Below are positions 1-8,539 of a stretch of DNA of 64,000 bases, piece after piece. The notes beneath the pieces were generated by a model, which did no database searches, had not been told where the DNA came from, and saw only the letters and a list, made by a program, of their open reading frames with translations. This DNA comes from Actinomycetota bacterium. GTDB lineage: Bacteria; Actinomycetota; Actinomycetes; Actinomycetales; Dermatophilaceae. The stretch spans positions 33,906 through 97,905 of the forward strand of contig JAIUPO010000017.1 in the NCBI GenBank assembly GCA_020160805.1. Direction: 5' to 3'. A program made the position numbers and the translations under genes. The number at the start of each line of letters is the position of its first letter. The first letter of the stretch is position 1.

Positions 1-200
1 GCCGACTTCTCCGCCTCCTTGCGGCGCCGCTCGATGACCGTCTCACCGGGCGCGAGGTCGTCGGGCACTTCGCCGTGTTCGCCATTGGTGGCATAGACCA
101 CGACGACGCGATAGCCCTCGGCGACGGCGCGCGCCATCGAGCCGGAACTCTGCGAGGCCTCGTCATCGGGGTGGGCGTGGAAGAAGACGATGGTCGGCAC
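1..200 (-). CDS. PIG-L/LmbE-family deacetylase, N-terminal part (runs off left edge)
   Basis: Reading the minus strand from a GTG at 200-198 gives 66 residues beginning VPTIVFFHAHPDDEA, with the zinc-binding AHPDDE signature at residues 9-14 of the PIG-L/LmbE family (N-acetylglucosaminyl deacetylases such as MshB and Mca). Known family members remove acetyl or acyl groups from amino-sugar conjugates; the substrate here cannot be told. The C-terminal two thirds lie outside the window. A GGGAG ribosome site precedes the GTG, and the stop of the upstream MarR gene is only 5 bp away, so the two are probably co-transcribed. Confidence 0.8.
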   Translation of the reverse strand, partial: MPTIVFFHAHPDDEASQSSGSMARAVAEGYRVVVVYATNGEHGEVPDDLAPGETVIERRRKEAEKS

Positions 201-205
201 GAGAA

Positions 206-661
206 CTATTCTCCCGGCTCGCTCAGGGTGCTCAGAATGCGCTGCAGAATGACGCGATCCTGAGCGGACAAGCGGCCGAAGAAGACCTCCGCCTGGGCGC
301 GGCGGGCGGTTGCCACCTGCTCGGCGATATCGCGGCCAGCCGAGGTGATGCTCACCAATGTGGCGCGGCGGTCGTCCGGGTCGGGGGAGCGCTCGATGAG
401 CCCTCGCTCCTGCAGGGCATCGGCGACTTCAGTGGCCGAGCGGGGCGCGATATGCAGTCGCTCGGCCAGCGCCGACAACCGCAGCGGACCTTCACTGCCG
501 ATGATCCGCAGGGCCCGTCCCTGGTGTGGCGCTAGGCCCAGGTCGGCGCCGTGCTGGGCCCAGGTATGCCGCAGCATCCGGAAGGTGCGCGCGAGGAGGG
601 CATCGAGCGGCTCGGGCGACCGCTCCGGTGGGCTGACCTCTCGGGACATGCGGGGCAGCAT
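206..661 (-). CDS. MarR-family transcriptional regulator
   Basis: About 150 residues with a winged-helix DNA-binding domain: a helical N-terminus with HTWAQHGADLGLAPHQGRAL, then the recognition region LSALAERLHIAPRSATEVAD and the wing RSPDPDDRRATLVSITSAG, all typical of MarR. The reading frame stays open to an ATG at 724, but that start would sit inside a palindromic operator; ATG at 661 (used here) or 649 leaves the operator outside the gene. It is divergent from the ABC exporter at 751, and the shared 90-bp region carries two palindromes. This is the usual layout for a repressor of an efflux pump that also represses itself. The inducer is unknown. Confidence 0.85.
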   Translation of the reverse strand: MLPRMSREVSPPERSPEPLDALLARTFRMLRHTWAQHGADLGLAPHQGRALRIIGSEGPLRLSALAERLHIAPRSATEVADALQERGLIERSPDPDDRRATLVSITSAGRDIAEQVATARRAQAEVFFGRLSAQDRVILQRILSTLSEPGE

Positions 662-690
662 ACCGCCGATTTGTGAGGTAGCAAGACCAT

Positions 691-701
691 GAGGTAACCT
701 C
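691..701. promoter_or_regulatory. MarR-type operator, site 1
   Basis: GAGGTAACCTC, a near-perfect palindrome (GAGGT n ACCTC) in the divergent promoter region between the MarR gene and the ABC exporter. It shares half-sites with site 2 nine bases downstream. Binding by the neighbouring MarR protein is inferred from position and symmetry. Confidence 0.6.
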
Positions 702-709
702 TGTAAATA

Positions 710-724
710 GTGAGGCAACCTCAC
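710..724. promoter_or_regulatory. MarR-type operator, site 2
   Basis: GTGAGG caa CCTCAC, a perfect 6-bp inverted repeat with a 3-bp spacer, 26 bp before the ABC exporter start. With site 1 it forms a tandem operator. A further GTGAGGTA half-site lies at about 673-680. Confidence 0.65.
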
Positions 725-750
725 GACATACCTTTGCGAAAGGAGGCCTC

Positions 751-2595
751 ATGCCCGAGGACTTCACCCCACCCGGGGGCCGCGGCGGCCGGGGACCGAT
801 GACGGTCGACCCGCGCGATCGAGCTCAACTGGAGCTCTCGCCGGTGGCGCCGCGCCGCATCCTGGCACTCTTCGCCCCCCACCGCCTGCCCATTGCGATC
901 GTCATCGCGATCATCGTCGCGTCGTCCACCGTGGCGCTCGCGCAGCCCTTCCTGGTGCGCGCCATCATCGATGATGCCTTGCCGCACAGCGATATTCGTC
1001 TGCTGATCCTCGCGGTTGGCGGCATGCTCGCCGTCACCATCGTGACCGCCCTGCTCGGTGTCGCGCAGACCTGGATTTCCACGCGCGTCGGCCAAGAGGT
1101 CATGCACCGGTTGCGCACCGATGTCTTCGCCCACCTGCAGAAGCAGTCGATGGGCTTCTTCACCCGCACCCGCGGAGGCGAGGTTCAGTCGCGCATCATC
1201 CAGGACATCGGCGGGATGCAGTCGGTCGTCACGTCGACGGCCACCTCGATCGCGTCCAACCTGACGACTGCCGTCGGGACCGCTATCGCCATGGTCGCCT
1301 TGAGCTGGCGGCTGTCGCTGCTCTCGCTCATCGTGCTGCCGCCGGCGATTTGGCTGACGCGTCGAGTTGCATTGCTGCGCAAGGAAATCACCGCACAACT
1401 GCAGCGGCGGCTCGCGGATATGCACGTCCAGGTCGACGAGGGGTTGTCGGTCAGCGGGGTGCTGCTGACCAAGACTCTCGGCGCCGGTGGCGCGGCGACC
1501 GACCGGTTCGCCGCCACGTCATCCGCGCTCGTCGACCTGGAGCTGCGCTCGCAACTCGCCGGCCGCTGGCGGATGGCGACGATGTCGATCGTCTTCGCGA
1601 CCATCCCGGCCCTGCTCTACCTCGCCGCCGGCTTCCCCGCGACGAGCGGGGGTATGACGATCGGCACCCTCGTCGCCTTTACCGCCCTGCAGGCCGGCAT
1701 CTTCCGGCCGGTGATGGGGCTGCTCAATGTCGGGGTGCAGTGGGTCAGTTCGATGGCCCTGTTCAGTCGAATCTTCGGCTATCTCGACCTCGTGACCGAT
1801 GTTCCCGCGCCGGTCGCGCCGGTGACGCTCGACCTGGATCGGGTGCGCGGCGAGGTCGCGTTCTCGAAGGTGACTTTCCGGTATGCGGACAGCGCCGCCC
1901 CGGCGGTCGATGGGGTCACGGTGACCGTGCCCGCCGGGACCAGCTTGGCGCTCGTCGGCGACACCGGCTCAGGGAAATCGACGCTCGCGTCGCTCGTCTC
2001 GCGGCTGCGCGATCCGTCCAGCGGATCGGTGACGATCGATGGGATCGACTTGCGGCGCATGGATGAGGCGACGGTCGCGGGCATCGTCGGTGTGGTCTCG
2101 CAGGAGACCTATCTAGTCCACGACAGCATCCGCGCCAATCTGTTGCTGGCGCGGCCCTCGGCCAGCGAGGGTGAACTGTGGCAGGCCTTGGCCGCGGCGC
2201 AAGTGGCGGACCTGGTGGCCGGACTCCCGGATGGCCTGGACACCGTCGTCGGGTCGCGTGGCCATCGATTCTCCGGTGGCGAGAAGCAGCGGCTCGCGGT
2301 CGCACGGACCATCCTGCGCGATCCGAAGGTGCTTGTTCTCGATGAGGCCACATCCGCGCTGGACAATCGCACCGAGCGCGCGCTCCAGGCGGCGCTGGAC
2401 CAGCTCAGTCACGGCCGCACGACGATCACCATCGCCCACCGGCTCTCCACGGTCCGCGATGCCGACCAGATCGCGGTGCTCCAGGCCGGCCGGATCGTCG
2501 AGATCGGCCGCCACGAGGACCTGCTGGCCCGCGGCGGGCGCTATGCCGAACTGGTCGCGGCCAGCGAGCACCCGGCATACGCCCGCGCCGCATGA
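751..2595 (+). CDS. ABC exporter, fused membrane and ATPase domains (MsbA/MdlB type)
   Basis: 614-residue half-transporter. Residues about 40-330 form the six-helix exporter membrane domain. The nucleotide-binding domain follows with Walker A GDTGSGKST (about 403), the signature FSGGEKQRL (about 507) and Walker B VLVLDEATSALD (about 527), then the H-loop in TITIAHRLS. It probably works as a homodimer in the plasma membrane, exporting a drug or lipid. The start is set by an ideal AAGGAGG ribosome site at 740-746. It is divergent from a MarR repressor whose probable operators overlap its promoter, so it is likely induced by a compound that MarR senses. The substrate cannot be predicted. Confidence 0.93.
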   Translation: MPEDFTPPGGRGGRGPMTVDPRDRAQLELSPVAPRRILALFAPHRLPIAIVIAIIVASSTVALAQPFLVRAIIDDALPHSDIRLLILAVGGMLAVTIVTALLGVAQTWISTRVGQEVMHRLRTDVFAHLQKQSMGFFTRTRGGEVQSRIIQDIGGMQSVVTSTATSIASNLTTAVGTAIAMVALSWRLSLLSLIVLPPAIWLTRRVALLRKEITAQLQRRLADMHVQVDEGLSVSGVLLTKTLGAGGAATDRFAATSSALVDLELRSQLAGRWRMATMSIVFATIPALLYLAAGFPATSGGMTIGTLVAFTALQAGIFRPVMGLLNVGVQWVSSMALFSRIFGYLDLVTDVPAPVAPVTLDLDRVRGEVAFSKVTFRYADSAAPAVDGVTVTVPAGTSLALVGDTGSGKSTLASLVSRLRDPSSGSVTIDGIDLRRMDEATVAGIVGVVSQETYLVHDSIRANLLLARPSASEGELWQALAAAQVADLVAGLPDGLDTVVGSRGHRFSGGEKQRLAVARTILRDPKVLVLDEATSALDNRTERALQAALDQLSHGRTTITIAHRLSTVRDADQIAVLQAGRIVEIGRHEDLLARGGRYAELVAASEHPAYARAA

Positions 2596-2620
2596 AGCGT
2601 CAGCGCCCGCCGGCGTCAGC

Positions 2621-3265
2621 TCAGGCGTCGACGGAGGCGCGGGCGGCCTCGCGGCGGTGCTTGACGAACTCCAGAATCATCGGGACCACCGAGACGGCGA
2701 CGATGAGCAGGATGGCGGCCTCAAGGTGGTCCTGCAGCACCGGGAAGGCCTGGCCGAGGAAGTAGCCGGCGAGCGTCACGCCCGTGGCCCACAGCACGGC
2801 GCCCACGCCGCTCCAGACGAAGAAGTGGCGCCGCTCCATTTTGCCCACGCCCGCGACGACGGTGATGAAGGTGCGCACGATCGGCACGAACCGCCCGAGG
2901 ACGAGGGCCTTGGCGCCATACCGCTCGAAGAAGGCGTGCGTCTTGTCGAAGTTCGCCGTGTTGATGAAGCGACCCTTCCGGTTGTACAGCGGCGTGCCGA
3001 CGGCGCGGCCGATCTCGTAACCGACGACATTGCCCGCGAACGCGGCGATCGAGAGCACGATGCAGGCCGTGACGATATTGAAGTTCAGCGAGCCGTTGGC
3101 GATGAACAACCCAATGGCGAAGAGGAGGGAGTCGCCGGGCAGGATCGGGAAGAGCAGGCCGCATTCGACGAAGATGATCGCGGTGCTCACCCAGAAGAAC
3201 TGGCTGCCGAATCGCTCGAGCAGCCAGGCGGGGTCCATCCAGTCGGGGCCAAGGGTGGGCATCAT
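2621..3265 (-). CDS. DedA-family membrane protein
   Basis: About 214 residues if started at the ATG at 3265, matching the usual DedA length; a GTG one codon upstream is possible, and the much longer open frame upstream is not supported. It shows the family pattern: F-x-E-x-G-L-L-F-P-x-L-P-G-D-S (in IFVECGLLFPILPGDSLLFA), a glycine-rich reentrant segment, then GRFVPIVRTFITVVAGVGKM with the conserved arginines, and a C-terminal membrane helix. Some DedA proteins are polyprenyl-phosphate or phospholipid flippases supporting envelope homeostasis; the role here is inferred. It converges with the ABC exporter, 25 bp apart. Confidence 0.88.
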   Translation of the reverse strand: MMPTLGPDWMDPAWLLERFGSQFFWVSTAIIFVECGLLFPILPGDSLLFAIGLFIANGSLNFNIVTACIVLSIAAFAGNVVGYEIGRAVGTPLYNRKGRFINTANFDKTHAFFERYGAKALVLGRFVPIVRTFITVVAGVGKMERRHFFVWSGVGAVLWATGVTLAGYFLGQAFPVLQDHLEAAILLIVAVSVVPMILEFVKHRREAARASVDA

Positions 3266-3440
3266 CACCAGATAAGGGTAGGCGGTGCTCCCTGTGAGCT
3301 TGCTGTATGCCGCCCGTGCCCCGGATATGTCGAGTGACTGAAGCACCCCTTGCGCCGATGCCCTTGGCCGGGTTGGCTGGTTCCGGTGGCCTCGACGCAG
3401 AGGCCCCCGGCGCGTTGCGCCGCACCGAAGGGGAGTGAGC

Positions 3441-5039
3441 ATGTCTCGTATGAAGCAGGGGATCGGTCTGGCGCTGAGCGCCATCGTGGCGGCGGGGGTG
3501 ATCCCGAGCCTCGGCGTCGCCGGAGCGGCGGGGGCAGCCCCGGCCGCGAAGGCGACGCAGGTCCAGGCGCCAGTGCCGAAGATCACGTGGACGTCCTGCG
3601 GGGACGATCTGCCGGGCGTGTGCGCCACGGCGCTCGCACCGCTGGACTATGACCACCCGAACGGGCCGGCGATCCTGCTGGATCTGCGCAAGGTGCCAGC
3701 CAAGCAACAGAGCCGCAAGCTCGGCTCGCTCTTCGTCAATCCCGGCGGTCCGGGTGGCAGTTCCACGGGCTTCGCCCCGTGGGCGGCCCAATTGCTCGGC
3801 CCCACCGTCGCCGCTCGCTACGACGTCATCGGCGTCGACCCCCGCGGCGTGGGGGAGCACTCGCAGATGGTCTGCAAGAACGCCAATCCGGTCCCGCCCT
3901 TCCTGATGACGCCCTACCCGGAGACGGTCGCGCAGTCCAAGATCGCCTTCCGGTCCGCGGAGTATGCCCGCTCCGCCTGCACCCGCAATCCGAGCCCGAT
4001 CGTGCGGCATATGTCGACCGCCGACACCGCGCGGGATATGGACCTGATCCGGCAGGCCGTGGGTGACCCGCAGCTGAACTATTACGGCATCTCCTATGGC
4101 ACCCAACTCGGCTCGACCTATGCCTCGATGTTCCCGAGTCGGGTCGGCCGGTTCGCTGTCGATGCGGTCCTCGACCCCGTAGCGTGGTCGACCGGCGGAC
4201 CGTCGAATCTGCCTGCCACGCAGCCCTTCTCGACGCGTCTGCGCAGTGCAAAGGGTGCCTCGGAGGCGCTCCTGGCCGCCCTCAAGGAATGCGACCGGGT
4301 GGGCCGGTCACATTGCGATCTCGCGCCGGGGGCGTCGGCCAAGTGGGCCAAGATGTCCGCCGCTGCCAAGGCTGGGACGCTGACGGCTGGGGGTGAGCCA
4401 CTGCCATACTCCGTCCTCATCGGCGGGGTGCTGGGCTATCTCTATGGCCAGAGCTACGACGGACTCGACACCACCTTGCAGATGATCTATGACGAGAACT
4501 TCGGCACTCGCGCCCGGGCGGGAGCGAGCGCGCTCGCGACGCTGCGGGCGAAGGCGGATCGCGTCAGGGAGGCGCCCTATACGAGCCCGCTCGGTCAGGT
4601 GCAGATCATCTCGGATGCCTTCATGGGCGTCGGGTGCGCCGACACGCGCAATCCCGAGACGCGCGAAGCCTGGTGGAATGCCGGGCGCGCCCAAGACAAG
4701 CTGTGGCCCGGCTTCGGCTCGCTGTGGACCTGGGCGACCCCAGCGTGCGCGAAGTATCCGATCAGCACCAAGACCGACACCTGGTTCGGTCCCTATGGCG
4801 GTGCCACGGCCAATCCGATCCTCGTCGTCGGCAACACCTATGACCCGGCCACGCCCTATCACGGAGCGCAGGCGGTGGCTGGGATGTTCCGCGGCGCACG
4901 GCTGCTGACCTACAACGGCTGGGGTCACGGCGCACTTGGCAATAGCTGTGCAACGGCGGCCTTCGACCGGCTCTACGCCACCGGTGCCCTGCCGGCGCGC
5001 GGCGCCGTCTGCCAGCTCGACCGGCCGCTGTGGGGCTGA
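3441..5039 (+). CDS. Secreted alpha/beta hydrolase, tripeptidyl-aminopeptidase (TAP) type
   Basis: 532 residues with an N-terminal signal peptide (basic MSRMKQG, hydrophobic core, cleavage near AGAAPAA). The catalytic triad can be read: nucleophile Ser218 in GISYGTQLG, Asp468 in NTYDPATP and His496 in GWGHGALG. The oxyanion segment NPGGPGGS is present and the C-terminal TAP-like domain carries the Asp and His. Known relatives are the Streptomyces SlpD/Tap peptidases, which release tripeptides from exported proteins. GGGGAG just upstream favours ATG 3441 over the GTG at 3435. It is a single gene, closed by a strong hairpin at 5066-5109. Confidence 0.9.
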   Translation: MSRMKQGIGLALSAIVAAGVIPSLGVAGAAGAAPAAKATQVQAPVPKITWTSCGDDLPGVCATALAPLDYDHPNGPAILLDLRKVPAKQQSRKLGSLFVNPGGPGGSSTGFAPWAAQLLGPTVAARYDVIGVDPRGVGEHSQMVCKNANPVPPFLMTPYPETVAQSKIAFRSAEYARSACTRNPSPIVRHMSTADTARDMDLIRQAVGDPQLNYYGISYGTQLGSTYASMFPSRVGRFAVDAVLDPVAWSTGGPSNLPATQPFSTRLRSAKGASEALLAALKECDRVGRSHCDLAPGASAKWAKMSAAAKAGTLTAGGEPLPYSVLIGGVLGYLYGQSYDGLDTTLQMIYDENFGTRARAGASALATLRAKADRVREAPYTSPLGQVQIISDAFMGVGCADTRNPETREAWWNAGRAQDKLWPGFGSLWTWATPACAKYPISTKTDTWFGPYGGATANPILVVGNTYDPATPYHGAQAVAGMFRGARLLTYNGWGHGALGNSCATAAFDRLYATGALPARGAVCQLDRPLWG

Positions 5040-5065
5040 CCAGCGGTTGACCGGGCGTGACCTGG

Positions 5066-5109
5066 TGCGCGGGGCGGCGGATAGCATGCGCTCGTCGCCG
5101 CCCCGCGCA
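5066..5109 (+). terminator. GC-rich hairpin terminator
   Basis: Perfect 14-bp inverted repeat, arms 5066-5079 and 5096-5109 with a 16-nt loop, between the TAP-type hydrolase and the amino-acid transporter operon. There is no T-tract, as is common for actinobacterial terminators. Confidence 0.6.
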
Positions 5110-5135
5110 TCACGCACGCAGTTCCAGGAGTTTGT

Positions 5136-6077
5136 ATGCCGCTCGCCCCCGCCCGTTCCGCCGCCCTCGCCGGGGTGCTCCTCGCCACCGCCGCGCTCGC
5201 CGCCTGCGGTGAGCCGCAGGCCGGTTCGGTCGCGACCAGTTCGACGACCAGCAGCGCCTCGTCGTCGACAACGGCTTCGTCGTCGTCCACGACGCCGTCG
5301 GCGTCCGACTCCGCGGCGGTGCCGATCTCCGGCGACTGCCTCAAGGGCACCGTCAAGACCCTCGCCGACGGCAAGCTGACGATCGGGACCGACAATCCGG
5401 CCTACGAGCCGTGGTTCTCCGACAACGACCCGAGCAATGGCAAGGGCTATGAGTCGGCCGTCGCCTATGCGATCGCCGACAAGCTAGGTTTCAGCAAGGC
5501 CGATGTCACGTGGGCGAAGGTGCCCTTCAACAAGGCCGTCCTGCCCGGCAAGAAGGATTTCGACTTCGACGTCAACCAGGTCTCGATCACCGACGAGCGC
5601 AAGAAGGCTGTCGACTTCTCCTCCGGCTACTACGACGTCGTGCAGAGCGTCGTGTCCTACAAGGGCAGCCCCATCGACGGCAAGACCACGGTCGCGGACC
5701 TCAAGGGCGTCAAGCTCGGTGGTCAGGTCGGCACCACCTCACTCACGGCGATCACGGATCAGATCGGCGCCAAGAGCAGCGTCTATGACACCAATGACGC
5801 AGCCGTCCAGGCCCTCAAGGCACACCAGATCGACGGCATCGTCGTCGATCTGCCGACGGCCTTCTATATGACGGCCGCGCAATTGGATGACGGCATCATC
5901 GTCGGTCAGTTGCCGCTCGTCGGCGGCACCCCTGAGCAGTTCGGTGCCGTGCTCGACAAAGGCTCGGCGCTGACGCCGTGCGTCACCGCCGCCGTCGACG
6001 CCCTACGCGCCGACGGAACGCTGGACAAGCTTGTCGGAGAGTGGCTTTCGGCGCAGGGCGCGCCAGAACTGAAGTAG
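5136..6077 (+). CDS. Amino-acid ABC transporter substrate-binding lipoprotein (family 3)
   Basis: 313 residues. The lipobox LAAC puts the lipidated cysteine at residue 24; a Ser/Thr-rich linker (about 28-60) follows, then a type-3 solute-binding domain starting KLTIGTDNPAYEPWF. FDVNQVSITDERKKAVDFSSGYY is the conserved ligand-cleft region of polar amino-acid binders. It is tethered outside the membrane and delivers the amino acid to the permease encoded 4 bp downstream. AGGAG precedes the ATG. The exact ligand (glutamate, glutamine, arginine or cystine class) cannot be assigned. Confidence 0.9.
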   Translation: MPLAPARSAALAGVLLATAALAACGEPQAGSVATSSTTSSASSSTTASSSSTTPSASDSAAVPISGDCLKGTVKTLADGKLTIGTDNPAYEPWFSDNDPSNGKGYESAVAYAIADKLGFSKADVTWAKVPFNKAVLPGKKDFDFDVNQVSITDERKKAVDFSSGYYDVVQSVVSYKGSPIDGKTTVADLKGVKLGGQVGTTSLTAITDQIGAKSSVYDTNDAAVQALKAHQIDGIVVDLPTAFYMTAAQLDDGIIVGQLPLVGGTPEQFGAVLDKGSALTPCVTAAVDALRADGTLDKLVGEWLSAQGAPELK

Positions 6078-6081
6078 TCCG

Positions 6082-6945
6082 ATGCCGGACGCCCCCGCGG
6101 CGACCGACGACTGGGTGCCCTCCGCTCTCGAACGGGAGCGGGCGGCATACCGACTGCGCGCGACGCGCCGCTCGGTGCTCATCGCGGCAGCGGCAACCGT
6201 TGTCGCCCTGCTCGTGGTGGGTTTGGCGGTCACCTCCTCACCCGGCTGGCCGGCCTTCCGCGAGACGTTCTTCAACTGGGACAAGGCGATCGCCTCGTTG
6301 CCTGCCGTGCTGGCGGGGCTCTGGCTGAACATCCGGGTGCTGCTCGTCTGCTCGGTGGCCATCGCCCTGATCTCCCTGACCATCGCGATCCTGCGCACGC
6401 TGCGCGGGCCGGTCTTCTTCCCGCTGCGCGCGCTGGCCACGGCCTATGTCGACATCTTCCGCGGGCTGCCGCTGCTGCTGCTGCTCTTCCTCTTGGGTTT
6501 CGGTATGCCGGCGCTGCGCCTCGCGGGCCTTCCCAATAGCGCGATGTTCTGGGGCGGCCTGGCCATCACCTTGTCCTACTCGGCCTATGTCGCCGAGGTG
6601 CTCCGCGCGGGCATCGAGTCGATCCATCCATCGCAATGGGCGGCAGCCCGTTCCCTTGGGTTGAGTTATCGCCAGGCCCTGAGGTATGTCGTTCTGCCGC
6701 AAGCGATCCGGCGCGTCACGCCGGCCCTGATGAATGATGTCGTGTCTCTGCAGAAGGATTCCGGCCTGGTGGCCGTCCTCGGGATCGTCGACGCGATCCG
6801 CGCCGCGCAGATCGAGACCTCGCTCGACTACAACTACACCCCTTATGTCGTCGCCGGCGTCCTCTTTCTGATCCTGACGATCCCCATGGCGCGCTTCACC
6901 GACTGGCTTGCGCGTCGCCAGGGCCAGCACGGAGGCATGCTGTGA
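6082..6945 (+). CDS. Amino-acid ABC transporter permease (HisMQ type)
   Basis: 287-residue integral membrane protein. After a cytoplasmic N-terminus and a first helix (about 30-52) comes the HisM/GlnP core with GLPLLLLLFLLGFGMP and the EAA-like coupling loop AARSLGLSYRQALRYVVLPQAIR. It forms the membrane channel of the polar amino-acid importer with the lipoprotein before it and the ATPase after it. It overlaps the ATPase gene by 4 bp, so translation is coupled. There is only one permease gene, so it probably forms a homodimer. Confidence 0.92.
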   Translation: MPDAPAATDDWVPSALERERAAYRLRATRRSVLIAAAATVVALLVVGLAVTSSPGWPAFRETFFNWDKAIASLPAVLAGLWLNIRVLLVCSVAIALISLTIAILRTLRGPVFFPLRALATAYVDIFRGLPLLLLLFLLGFGMPALRLAGLPNSAMFWGGLAITLSYSAYVAEVLRAGIESIHPSQWAAARSLGLSYRQALRYVVLPQAIRRVTPALMNDVVSLQKDSGLVAVLGIVDAIRAAQIETSLDYNYTPYVVAGVLFLILTIPMARFTDWLARRQGQHGGML

Positions 6946-7721
6946 GTGAGATCGGTTCATCGCCCCAGGACGAGGCGCCCAGTCCGCTGCTCAGTCTGCA
7001 GAAGGTGCGGAAATCGTTCGGGGACAATGTTGTTTTGCGCGATGTCTCGCTCGACGTCGCCGAGGGCGAGTGCGTGGTCCTCATCGGCTCGTCGGGCTCG
7101 GGCAAGTCGACGCTCTTGCGCTGCATCAATCTCTTAGAGCGAGTCGATGATGGTGTCATTCGCCTCGATGGTGAGGACATCACCGATCCGCGGGTGGACG
7201 CCGATGCGACCCGGGCCCGGATCGGCATCGTTTTCCAGTCTTACAACCTCTTCCCCCACCTGAGTGTGCTCGACAATGTCCTGCTCGCGCCGGTGCGTGT
7301 TCACGGCATCGATCGCGAGGTTGCCCGCGCCGATGCCAAGCTCATGCTTGAGCGAGTCGGCCTGGCGGACAAGGCAAATGCCCGCCCTGATGCGCTCTCT
7401 GGTGGACAGCAACAACGCGTCGCGATCGCCCGCGCCCTCGTCAACAAGCCTCTGCTGATGCTGCTCGACGAAGTCACCTCGGCACTCGACCCGGAGCTCG
7501 TCGGCGAAGTGCTCGACCTGTTGAAGGACCTGAAATCCGAGGGCATGACGATGGTGCTGAACACCCACGAGATGGGATTCGCTCGACGCGTCGCCGACAC
7601 CGTGTGCTTTCTCCACGGCGGCGGGATCCACGAGCAGGGTTCTCCGGAGGCGGTTCTCGGTTCACCGGCCCAGGAGCGGACCCGACAGTTCCTGCGACGG
7701 CTGCACACCGATCAGGCTTGA
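6942..7721 (+). CDS. Amino-acid ABC transporter ATP-binding protein
   Basis: 259 residues with Walker A GSSGSGKST, Q-loop FQSYNLFPHLSVLDN, signature LSGGQQQRVAIARAL, Walker B LLMLLDEVTSALDPEL and H-loop VLNTHEM, all matching the GlnQ/HisP class. GTG start overlapping the permease stop (GTGA). It powers import by the three-gene operon 5136-7721. A TetR gene converges on its 3' end, 31 bp away. Confidence 0.94.
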   Translation: MSEIGSSPQDEAPSPLLSLQKVRKSFGDNVVLRDVSLDVAEGECVVLIGSSGSGKSTLLRCINLLERVDDGVIRLDGEDITDPRVDADATRARIGIVFQSYNLFPHLSVLDNVLLAPVRVHGIDREVARADAKLMLERVGLADKANARPDALSGGQQQRVAIARALVNKPLLMLLDEVTSALDPELVGEVLDLLKDLKSEGMTMVLNTHEMGFARRVADTVCFLHGGGIHEQGSPEAVLGSPAQERTRQFLRRLHTDQA

Positions 7722-7752
7722 GCCTGTTGCGCGGCGGCGTCCCTGATATGGA

Positions 7753-8385
7753 TCAGCGGCGCGACTGTAGCCCGTGGCGGAGGGCCAGAAGCATCATCAT
7801 GGTCAACTGATCCTCCGACGGATCATCCTCCCCAAGGTCGATCAGACCCTCGGTGAGCATCACGGCAAGGCCGTGCGCGCCCGTCCAGGCGAGCAACGCC
7901 CACGGCTGCGGCGGACCGGGGTCGATGGCGCCGGCCTCCTGGCATACGACGACCCCTCGCTCAAGGACCAGAAAGCACCGCTCCGCCGCCGCCTCCACCT
8001 CGCCGTGGAAGATGTCCTCCCGCGGATTGCGCAACTCCGGTCGGCCAAGGATCGTGAAGGCGTGCGGGCGACGTCGGGCGAATCCGACATACGCCCGGCC
8101 CACGGCGATCAAGGCCAACAGCGGATCCCGAGAGCCTTCGGCGAGCATGCTTGTGTCCCAGGCATTTTGCAGCTCCCCGGTGAGCGCCTCATAGCCCTGG
8201 ACGACCATGGCGGCCAGCAGCCCGCCTTTGCCGCCGAAGTGATGAGTCGGGGCGGCATGACTGACCCCCGCCCGCCGCGCCACGGCGCGCAAGGTGACTG
8301 CGTCGACGCCGCCTTCATCCAGCAACTCCCACGCCGCCTGCAGCAGTGCGCGGTGCAGATCGCCATGGTGATAGGGACGGGACAC
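7753..8385 (-). CDS. TetR-family transcriptional regulator
   Basis: 210 residues; starts MSRPYHHGDLHRALLQAAWE, followed by the TetR helix-turn-helix AVARRAGVSHAAPTHHFGGKGGLLAAMV. The C-terminal part resembles the TetR_C_33/WHG ligand domain. It is convergent with the amino-acid transporter and downstream of ppc on the same strand, so its target is not obvious; TetR proteins of this sort usually control their own promoter and a nearby gene. No clear operator palindrome could be identified in 8386-8450. Confidence 0.88.
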   Translation of the reverse strand: MSRPYHHGDLHRALLQAAWELLDEGGVDAVTLRAVARRAGVSHAAPTHHFGGKGGLLAAMVVQGYEALTGELQNAWDTSMLAEGSRDPLLALIAVGRAYVGFARRRPHAFTILGRPELRNPREDIFHGEVEAAAERCFLVLERGVVVCQEAGAIDPGPPQPWALLAWTGAHGLAVMLTEGLIDLGEDDPSEDQLTMMMLLALRHGLQSRR

Positions 8386-8539
8386 GAGTTAAGCGTACGT
8401 AGATCTTGTCATCGCCAAGATGGCGGGTATGGTGTGCCAAACGGATCGATTCCCAGGAGGCTTTGAGGCTGGCCGGGGCGGGGATCGACCACCAGCCGTC
8501 GGTGACCGCAGGGGGTCGCCGGCGGCAGGGCCCTCTGGT

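Noticed and set aside
2721..4106. 461-residue minus-strand frame over DedA and the hydrolase
   Set aside because: Low-complexity Arg/Gly/Pro composition; it overlaps two clear genes in other frames.
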